Below, one piece after another: positions 55,831 to 64,000 of a stretch of 64,000 nt of DNA. The position numbers and the translations under genes were made by a program. Position 1 is the first letter of the stretch. Every line of letters begins with the position of its first letter. Source of the DNA: Epiperipatus broadwayi. Taxonomy: Eukaryota; Onychophora; Udeonychophora; Euonychophora; Peripatidae. The DNA lies in assembly GCA_028023455.1 (NCBI GenBank), contig JAQFVV010000021.1, positions 8,272,853 through 8,336,852 on the forward strand. Direction: 5' to 3'. The notes under the pieces were generated by a model, which was not told the DNA's origin, made no database searches, and saw nothing but the letters and a program-made list of their open reading frames with translations.

Positions 55831-56160
55831 CAAATATTTTTTCTTTTCATACAGTTTCAACTGCCCAATAGTCTTCATCAAAATTTCACATATTTAAATG
55901 AATATAACTAGACATAAATGATATATTATTTTGTAGCTCTGAGGAAGACTACGGATTAGTCGAAACTGTAAGAAAAAAAATAAGATTATTTGTAGAAACA
56001 TGTTAGCATTGTGTAATATGCAAAAGAAAGGAGTTATTAATTAAAGAGGACTATGGAGTAGTCAAAACTGTAAGAAAAGAAATAAGATTATTTGTAGAAA
56101 CAACATGTTAGCATTGCATAATATGTAAAAGAACGAAGTTATTAATTAAAGAGGAAATTA
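55785..56160. mobile_element. Family 3 repeat: inverted plus tandem copies with hammerhead-like motif
   Basis: A minus-strand copy (about 55910-55785) faces plus-strand copies at about 55928-56040 and 56041-56155. All contain a segment like GAAGACTA..TAGTCGAAACTGTA, then AGAAAAGAAATAAGATTATTTGTAGAAACATG and TTAGCATTGTGTAATATGCAAAAGAA. In the copy at 55933, CTGAGGA, a 5-bp stem II (GACTA/TAGTC) and GAAA are present, but I could not draw a convincing helix III/stem I. The two plus copies are about 115 bp apart in tandem. Confidence 0.5.
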
Positions 56161-56354
56161 TCAAGCATTATTATATGTTATTTAATAATTATTCCAAGAT
56201 TACTCCAAATGGCAGAACTAGAGTAGGAAAAATAGATTTGCTTCTTCAAATAGAAAAATATGGGAAAGGTAAAATTATAGATATTTATAGAAGTCTCATG
56301 ATTTATAAATACAATTTATTAATGAGGAAATGCTATCTTCTTTTTCCACAGCTT
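56161..56354. other. Unassigned
   Basis: The 61-residue frame at 56175-56360 has no recognisable domain and runs into the LINE remnant on the other strand. Confidence 0.3.
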
Positions 56355-56493
56355 GATTAATCCCACTTCAAGTGGGGTCACTGGTGCAGATCATTCATCT
56401 CCAGATTGCTCAGTCTGAAGCCATTTCCTTCTTGAGTGACATCTGCTGCAGGTCGCCCCTCACTTGGTCAATCGATCTAGTCTTAGGTCTGCT
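56355..56493 (-). pseudogene. LINE-type reverse transcriptase C-terminal scrap
   Basis: The minus strand reads RPKTRSIDQVRGDLQQM, then SLKKEMASD, a stop, AIWR, a stop, MICTSDPT, a stop, SGIN. The pattern RP(K/R)TRW.D..GDL..........D(R)..WR(R)...TSDPT is the familiar carboxy end of several non-LTR retrotransposon proteins, and differs from the RTE copies elsewhere in this window. All three stops are TGA in positions where Arg (CGA) is expected, consistent with methylated-CpG decay. Confidence 0.65.
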
Positions 56494-56960
56494 ATCTATA
56501 AAACAAAAATTCAACATACAAATAAAAATAAATCAAACCTAATCTAAATAATATACTGTGAAATGATAACAATGTATCCTATTTATGGCTGAATATAAAA
56601 TCAAATGTTGGTGGCATTCATTATGCTAATACTAATTCCAGTAATGCAGTGATAGGTTTTCAGAATAGACATATTGCACTATGGTCAAAGCAACTTATTA
56701 AAAGCTCTTTATCAGTTAGACTTTTCTTAACTCAGCATACATTGGAAGACAATCTCAAAAACTGGTTTATGATGAATATCCAAACTGTCACTAATAGAAA
56801 AAGAAGCTTAACCACAATAATAATCCTCAAAAATCCAAAATTGGGATTATATATCAATCATTTAAGGCCGTTCAATGATCGATTATTAGATCATACAAAA
56901 CATCACTTCTACAAGAAGTATAATAACTACTCTTTCTTATTGCATTGCCAAATGTGTACC
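56494..56960. other. Unassigned AT-rich sequence
   Basis: A 105-residue frame at 56649-56966 is the longest non-repetitive one in the area, but it has no recognised motif and no start or splice context. Its 3' end enters the family 3 foldback. Confidence 0.3.
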
Positions 56961-56962
56961 AT

Positions 56963-57215
56963 ATAATGCTAAATCATCCATGCACTTTACTACTGTTACA
57001 CAATGCTTTATTTACCAGCTTCTTTTACAGTTTATAGTTTCAATTGCCCCAGCAATCTTCTTCAGAACTTTTACATCTCCTAACTTCAACTGTTAAATTC
57101 AATTTTTTTTTTTCGAATTTACTGTAAAATGTAAAAGTGGGTGGTAAATAAAACATTGTGTAACAGTAGTAAAGTGCATGGACAATTTAGTACTATATGG
57201 TAACATCTTAGAAAG
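56963..57215. mobile_element. Family 3 foldback, second site
   Basis: Arms at about 56963-57035 and 57120-57215 are complementary (CATGCACTTTACTACTGTTACACAATG / CATTGTGTAACAGTAGTAAAGTGCATG). Between them, the minus strand reads AGTT CTGAAGA, a 5-bp stem II (ATTGC/GCAAT), GAAA, CTATA and AACT. That is again hammerhead-like, with AGTT/AACT as possible stem I, but helix III is essentially absent. Confidence 0.55.
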
Positions 57216-58000
57216 AAACATAATTATAATACTCATTAGGTAATTATATAGATAAAATGCAATGTTCCAAGCATAGTATTTTATGAACCTGCTTTTTCAT
57301 GGTCACAGCTGGATTTTAAAACCGGATGTGGTAAATTTTGTAATTTTTGTTATGCATTAAACAGATTTAGAATTTTTTTTTCAGGAGAGTAGTTTATATC
57401 CGAATCACATCACTATTCAATAATTATCATAAAAAGAATATCTAGACATTCATAATTAAAAATACAGGTCCTAGAAGAATCTGAATTGATATTATAATAC
57501 GATGTGACTTTCACTATCAGTAGAGAAGGTTTGTATTCCTATATGTGGTAAGTTTATGATTATATTGCTTTAAAAAAATAAATCCACAACATTTTCAGAA
57601 AATATTATATTTACACCCATGTTTTGCAATAGATTATAAATGATAACACTTTTGATAAAAGATATCTAAATTATAATAAATTCAATCAGAATTATTGGAA
57701 GATGTTATCCAAAGTTATGTTATTGTTTTCATAATAAAGGAAGGATCAAATTATTATTCCTATCATGGAGTGGACGTTTGTAAATTCAAAATTTATGCCT
57801 ATAAAATGTCATCAGAGATATGTGTAAAATGTATATATTTCATAGTTATTTCTCTAATTACATTAAATAAGCACGTATTATAATTAAGTACTAAAATAAT
57901 GTTTCATTCTACAAAAGAAATTATTTAATCAACAAAAAATTATAAAAGGCCATAATTTTGACAAAATATTTTTAAGGTCTATTTAAGTCATGACATAGTG
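57216..58000. other. AT-rich sequence, no gene seen
   Basis: No supported feature was found. Confidence 0.4.
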
Positions 58001-58195
58001 AATTGAAATCTTAAACTAGATTCCAAGAGATTGGAAAAGACCCAGAAAGAGACCACATGTGAGATGGATGGATGAAATAAGAAAGTGTGCAGGAGTGATG
58101 TGGAGAAGAGAAGCTAAAGATCGGAGAAGATGGTTTGAACTTGGAGAGATCTTTATCCTGCAGTAGATTGATAATGGTTGATGATGATGATAGTG
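58001..58195 (+). pseudogene. RTE-type LINE, short 3' end fragment
   Basis: It begins inside the IEILNWIPRD codons (AATTGAAATCTTAAACTAGATTCC) and reads RDWKRPRKRPHVRWMDEIRKCAGVMWRREAKDRRRWFELGEIFIL with a Q-stop at CAGTAG, then TTGATAATGGTTGATGATGATGA. It is the best-kept version of the extreme carboxy end in this window and shows the frame lost at 39829-40312. The two minus frames over it are shadows. Confidence 0.8.
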
Positions 58196-58559
58196 ATAAC
58201 GCATCCATATCATGCCAATGTCATGAGTTTCAAACCTAATCTGATTAAACTTTGAATATTTTTTCAGATTACAAATGGCTTAATATTTGTCTTTAGCAGA
58301 CCATAGCCACTCAAACAGCTGGATTTTCAATAAGAGTTAATAAATATCTTACTGATTTGAGTTTACTGGTTAAAAGTGTTATCTTCCTATAGATTCGGAA
58401 TCCATGGTCATCTTTATATAACTCAAATATAATGCTAATAGTAAAATTTTCATTTCAATTTACTTCAGATATTTCTAAAAAATTAAGGGCTTACACAAAC
58501 TTGATGATACCACTTTTGTAAATTATAAAAAACTTGATAAATACAGCTCAATTTAAGAC
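58196..58559. other. AT-rich sequence, no gene seen
   Basis: No supported feature was found. Confidence 0.4.
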
Positions 58560-58740
58560 TTATGTTATTGTAGTTAAGTAGAGATAAAAGGTGGCTGCTG
58601 GAGGGTTGCATTAGATCCTAATATCTAGGTGCAGTGCTCTCAGGTCCAAGACTCCTCACTGATGAAGGTCACAAGCCAGAAACTTGTCTGGGGATATTGG
58701 ATGGGCACTAGATGGGGACTTTATGCACAAGCCTTTAATA
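58560..58740 (+). mobile_element. Family 2 hammerhead element, truncated copy with the best ribozyme
   Basis: It covers the block from GTAGTTAAGTAGAGATAAAAGG through GGGTTGCATTAGATCC, TGCAGTGCTCTCAGGTCC, the hammerhead (58645-58701) and GGGCACTAGATGGGGAC..ATGCACAAGCC. Both inverted ends found in other copies are missing. Confidence 0.75.
58645..58701 (+). ncRNA. Type I hammerhead ribozyme, complete core (family 2)
   Basis: Outer stem I is TCCAA (58645-58649) with TTGGA (58697-58701), then an internal loop of GACT / ATA. Inner stem I is CCTCA (58654-58658) with TGGGG (58689-58693), one wobble. CTGATGA lies at 58659-58665. Stem II is GGT/GCC (58667-58669 with 58675-58677) with loop CACAA and an A-A mismatch at its base. 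GAAA lies at 58679-58682. Helix III is CTTG (58683-58686), one C-G pair only. TC follows, so cutting is expected after C58688. All invariant core bases are present. The minimal helix III matches what is described for hammerheads of Penelope-like elements and retrozymes, which work best as dimers. Confidence 0.7.
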
Positions 58741-58754
58741 CTTGTTACTGGTAT

Positions 58755-58939
58755 TTAATAAATATACTCACAGAAAAGGTTTTTTTTTAATATTTTGCTT
58801 TATTACTTCCTAGCATGCTTTCAATATATTTACTATATCCATGAATATGATATAGTAAATATATTGAAAGCATATTAGGCAGTAATAAAGCTAAATATTA
58901 AAAAAAAAAACTTATCTTCTCTGTAAGTATATTTATTAA
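58755..58939. repeat. Near-perfect 185-bp hairpin
   Basis: Arms 58755-58839 and 58849-58939 pair almost throughout (TTAATAAATATACT / AGTATATTTATTAA; GCTTTCAATATATTTACTATATC / its complement), with a loop of about nine bases. Mismatches are few, so formation is recent. Candidate MITE or hairpin RNA source. Confidence 0.85.
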
Positions 58940-59410
58940 TTACCAGATATTACATTGATTCAGAAAAGAAGAAAATTAGTAACAATTAATATTAGATACT
59001 TAATTGTTAATGTTTAGAAAAAATATATCATTAATTTCCTATTATTGTCCCTCAAATTGGTCTATAAGCATACTAATATTTTTAAGAGAGTAATCATTAA
59101 GCTCTCATTATGAATTCTTTAAATAAATAATATCATTAACAATCATATAAGATGATGTAAAATGGCTTAGCTTCAAATGAAATCAGAAGTTTCAGTACAT
59201 TTGACATTGGCCACGTATTCAAAAAATCAAGTTAAACGTATCATCTCTCTGTGTTCCACAATAAATGTTTTAATTTTTAATATTTATTATCCAGTCATTT
59301 TCCAATCCTAATTCACTTCCTCCCTTATATTCCATTTTAATAAAGCTATTATGTTAGTTTTATTATTCTATCCTTTTACTTTTCAATTTCATTAATCAAA
59401 AAAATAATTA
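58940..59410. other. AT-rich sequence, no gene seen
   Basis: No supported feature was found. Confidence 0.4.
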
Positions 59411-60388
59411 TACACCTGGCTCTCCTTTTATGCGGTAGATAGGTTCCACAAAAACCCGCATTAAAAAAAATTGCACAAAAATAGACTTAACTTACCTTGA
59501 AAAATGGGGAATAAGTGCTGTAATTTTCAGAATTCGCATAAAAGCAAAGTAACAAGGAAAAATTACTTTAAAATTTGCATTAAAAAAATAAGCAAATAAA
59601 GTATGACTAATAAAAAATTTCAAATATTTGAAAAAAATTAATACAAGACAAACTTTTTTTACTTTTTTTATTACTACAGTATTTAATTTTACATTTTTCA
59701 TACATATTTTAATCATTACCGCTAGCGTTCATTTGTAAACTGGTGAAAAATCAGACTCAATGTGATGTGATGTATTGTAGCTTCTCCTTAAAAGAAGTCA
59801 ATAATCTATCAGCAATTATGTTCAGAGAAATCTGTTAGCCACTTTATTTTTATTCGTGATGTGATGCATAACTAATGCCACTTTCAGTCTTATGCTGTGT
59901 TAATGGTTTTCTGTTTCTATATTAAAAAATGAGATCACAATCAAAACAAAATATTATACATTATCATTAAAAAGATTATTTTCAGTTTATAAAATCTTAA
60001 TTTTTTATTTTAAAAATCTAAAAGATTATTTATTTCTGTTATATATAACAAAATGCGTTTTAAAAGTTTAAATTTTTTGAATATTTATTGTGATATTTTT
60101 ATATGTAAGTATAAATCTATTATTATTATTTCCTCATTAGTATAAATAGGTTATTTACATAGAAGCTAAGAATCTAAATACTGCTCCAGGCCATATTCAC
60201 GTTAGCAGCTAATATAACGTTATATTTTAGAAAAAAAAAGTATTTCAAGTGAAAATAAGTTACTAATAATTTAAATTTCTTGATATCTAATAAATATAGT
60301 GAAATATGAAAGATATTAAGAAGAAACATGAAGCACATAATGTCAAAATCGCATTAAAATAATCCACATAAAATGAGGCCCAGGTGTA
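59411..60388. mobile_element. pogo/Tigger-like element, second copy
   Basis: Inverted ends CACCTGGCTCTCCTTTTATG (from 59413) and ATGAGGCCCAGGTG (to 60386) are flanked by TA. The interior matches 44792-46014 through AAAAACCCGCATTAAAAAAA, AGACTTAACTTAC, CATAAAAGCAAAG, TGTGTTAATGGTTTTCTG and CATATTCACGTTAGC. Relative to that copy it lacks about 250 bp (45230-45500) and carries an inserted short repeat at 59757-59855. No transposase frame; the 74-residue minus frame is not meaningful. Confidence 0.7.
59757..59855 (+). repeat. Dispersed short repeat (GATGTGATGTGATG family), nested in the pogo-like element
   Basis: ATGTGATGTGATGTATTGTAGCTTCTCCTTA..GAAGTCA, then TATGTTCAGAGAAATCTGTTAGCCACTTTA, matches 33350-33450. 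It is absent from the sister pogo-like copy, which shows it is mobile and inserted later. Confidence 0.7.
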
Positions 60389-61284
60389 TACAGTTGAGCT
60401 GTAAACTGTACACATTCAATTATATTGCCATTTTGGACACCAGGGGGTTTTCAAAATCATTGCTGACATAACCAAGTGATAAACAAGTTTAGATAATACC
60501 TCAAAATTAATAATGGTGTGTTCCAGTTATTTTGTACAATAAACAAAAAAAATTAATTTTCATCAAAAAATAACAATTAAAAAAAAATGAAATTTTGTAA
60601 AAATAAACAAAAATTAATTATTCCAGTTTTTTTATCCTGAATCTCAATTATTATACTAGCATTAAAAGTATTTGGCAAATGTATGGTAAAATAAGTTACT
60701 AAACCAAAATAAAAACATGACAAAACAAATTACTAGCATCTACTAAAATCAAAACATTACAGGTATTATGTTAAATGAAAAAAAAAATCATGCTATAAAA
60801 TGAAAGTATTATAATACTACTGCTAACTTGGAAGTAAAAGGAGGTTTTTTAATTTTACTACTAATATGACAATAACATACAGAATGCATAAATTAAAAAA
60901 GTAAAAAATCAAAAATCATAAACACAATACATAAAAAATTAGTAAAAAACATGCACTGAAATGAGAAAAATGTTAATTTTATAATTAACAAGCATCACAT
61001 TTTAAATGCCATCAAATGTTTAATGATGGGGAAAATATTAAAATCTTATTAAGATGTTGTGGCAGAATCCAAAAAAAAATAGATAAATTAACTTACAGAA
61101 AAAGTTTGATTATAAAAAAATATTAATCTTAACACATGTATGTTAAATGGAAAAAAAATTCAAAAACAATTTTCACAGGACAGTAAATATTAATACTCAA
61201 CAAAAGAAAAACACTTACTAACTTCTTATTAAACCAGCAAGCATCACATGATCACATCTCCAATACTAGCACATAATTGTTTAT
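60389..61284. other. AT-rich sequence, no gene seen
   Basis: No supported feature was found. Confidence 0.4.
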
Positions 61285-61885
61285 AAACAAAGCAAAGCAA
61301 AACTCCATATAGTAGTGCCACCTGTGCTAAACAGAGTAATCAATGGATGCCAGAAGGCTTGTGCATAAAATCCCTATCTAATGCCTACTCATCCAATATC
61401 CCCAGACTAGTTTCTGGCTTGTGGCCTTACAATTATGTGCTAGTAATGGAAATGTGATCATGTGATGCTTGATGGTTTAACACCAATCCTGCCTAATAGG
61501 GTAGTGGTGGCTATGGTTGTTAAAGAGCCAAAGACACCAAAATGTATGGTTGCTGAACTGAGTTCAGACCCATATGACTATATAAGCTATTGAGCTTAGA
61601 TTGAAAATATTTTTTGTGTTTTCAATTTCATGCTCATAGTTTTGTAGTTAAGTAGATATAAAATGTGGTTGCTAGAGGGTTGCATTAGATCCTAAGATCT
61701 AGATGCAGTGCTCTCAGATCTAAAGCTCCTCACTGACAAAGGCCACAAGCCAGAAACTAGTCTGAGGATATTGGATGAGTAGGCATTAGATAGGGATTTT
61801 ATGCACAAGCCTTCTGGCATCCATTGATTACTTTGTTTAGCACAGGTGGCACTACTATATGGAGTTTTGCTTTGCTTTGTTTAAC
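61285..61885 (+). mobile_element. Family 2 hammerhead element with long inverted ends
   Basis: The arms at about 61285-61430 and 61740-61885 are nearly perfect complements (AAACAAAGCAAAGCAAAACTCC / its complement; GTAGTGCCACCTGTGCTAAAC; ATGGATGCCAGAAGGCTTG). They run inward to GGCCACAAGCCAGAAACTAG. The left arm therefore contains the 3' two thirds of the hammerhead in reverse and breaks off just after its stem II. The interior has GGGTAGTGGTGGCTATGG, ACACCAAAATGTATGG and GGTTGCATTAGATCC. Best preserved full-length copy of the family. Confidence 0.8.
61719..61776 (+). ncRNA. Hammerhead motif with damaged first box (family 2)
   Basis: CCTCA, CTGACAA (61733-61739, G8 lost), stem II GGC/GCC with loop CACAA, GAAA (61753-61756), CTAG as palindromic helix III, TC, TGAGG and TTGGA. 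Everything except the changed CTGATGA box matches the intact copy. Confidence 0.55.
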
Positions 61886-62815
61886 TTCTTATTCATAAAA
61901 TAAATCTTTTCTTAAAAAAAAAAAACATTAAAATTGTTTTTACAATTAACTGAACATGATTTAAAAATTAAAATAAATGAAACATCAAATTCATAATTAA
62001 AATAATTACTAAACTAATATAAGAAAGAATAAAACATGTGTTCATGGTGGTACAATATAATTTTAGATATTGTATTGATAATATTTTGAAAAAACAATAT
62101 TTATTTTATGTTATTCATCAGTAAATGATTATGCCAACTGTAATTGTCAAATATTAAAATCAAAATATTATAGTTAGTTTGTTAAACACACACAAAAAAA
62201 AATGTCAGAATTTATGCATGACAAAAAAATGGCATGATGGAAAATTCCAAAAACAATTATTTGGCAAATAATATTTGACCCCAAAAAAAAATCAAATTAC
62301 TTGCATCTAATACTAAATGTAAGATCTGCATAATAAATTTTAAAATTAGTTTTACAACTAATAAATAAAACTATAAAAACATATTACACCCAATTAATAA
62401 AAATATCAAAAACAATACTTTAGTGAATATTAACAATTGACCCAAAAACACTTAATTATTAGCATCTACTAATGAATGTAAGCCATACATAATAAATATT
62501 AAAATTAATATTAAAAGTATAATTAAAACTATAGAAACATGTTGTGCATGAGTAAAAAATTATAAAAATTGCTACATCAAAACTATTAATTACTTCATGT
62601 TGATTTTTTTAAAAAAGTAAATAGATTTTTTTATTACATCAAAGTGTGGAAGCATGTTACACCTTTTCTGCACATGGCCACGTAAAAAATTCTCAAATGT
62701 CATTCTTGACAATCACAGAAGTCACTTTTGACCCTGATATCAAATGGGCAAAAAAGAAAAAGTTTTGGTGAAAATTAAAGAAGGGGAAAAAATAACAATA
62801 ACTAACTATTTAGCA
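61886..62815. other. AT-rich sequence, no gene seen
   Basis: No supported feature was found. Confidence 0.4.
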
Positions 62816-63990
<1,175 letters not shown>

Positions 63991-64000
63991 GCTTTTGATA

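Overview
The window is an AT-rich (about three quarters A+T by eye), gene-poor stretch of a metazoan nuclear genome. It is packed with mobile-element remnants and microsatellites, and the elements point to an invertebrate. I see no intact protein-coding gene. Almost every long open frame is an artefact of simple repeats (poly-Phe/Leu, Tyr-Ile and Ser-Ile-Tyr-Leu runs) or of transposon debris. No species can be named from the sequence: a cnidarian, flatworm, mollusc or chelicerate would all fit.

The most interesting content is at least two, perhaps three, dispersed repeat families that carry hammerhead ribozyme motifs. Family 1 has seven copies (near 838, 26948, 27171, 38229, 43882, 44254 and 48790). 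They share the layout body - AT/GT microsatellite - type I hammerhead with a 3-bp palindromic helix III - tRNA-like tail with box-A/box-B-like sequences. The copy at 44254-44316 keeps the whole catalytic core (CTGATGA, GAAA, TA cleavage site) and paired stems I, II and III. Family 2 (16345, 51848, 52295, 58645, 61719) has a different hammerhead with a CTAG-type helix III. Its copy at 58645-58701 is intact in the core, and two copies at 51848/52295 form a tandem with a 449-bp period. That is the arrangement known for retrozymes and Penelope-like elements, whose transcripts are cut by ribozymes and can circularise. A related motif with an intact core lies on the minus strand at 20045-20101. Many of these copies sit in head-to-head (foldback) arrangements, two of them bounded by 13-14 bp target-site duplications.

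Other elements, left to right: a hairpin MITE (445-556); a satellite-like ~300-bp repeat (1060-2290, again 9700-10400); a 460-bp foldback (3171-3630); a possible TATA/initiator/poly(A) transcription unit or LTR (4446-4925); an 826-bp GAA tract (8463-9288); a 3.2-kb foldback (21486-24680) with a nested insertion; a 1.4-kb element with 26-bp inverted ends (28891-30315); tandem repeats (31560-32600); RTE-type LINE 3' fragments (18935, 30330, 33775, 37003, 39829, 58001); tRNA-derived SINEs (14596, 38726, 39436); two pogo/Tigger-like elements with TA target sites (44792-46014, 59413-60386) and a truncated third (19636-19912); a TATA + initiator + splice-donor cluster (46690-47018); a 2.1-kb probable solo LTR with 4-bp target duplication (53368-55489); and a TATC/GATA block that switches strand at a hairpin (62820-63990).

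No operon-like or pathway relation exists among these parts. They are layered insertions, and the AT-rich sequence between them shows no recognisable gene. All calls come from reading the sequence. None was checked by folding or database search.
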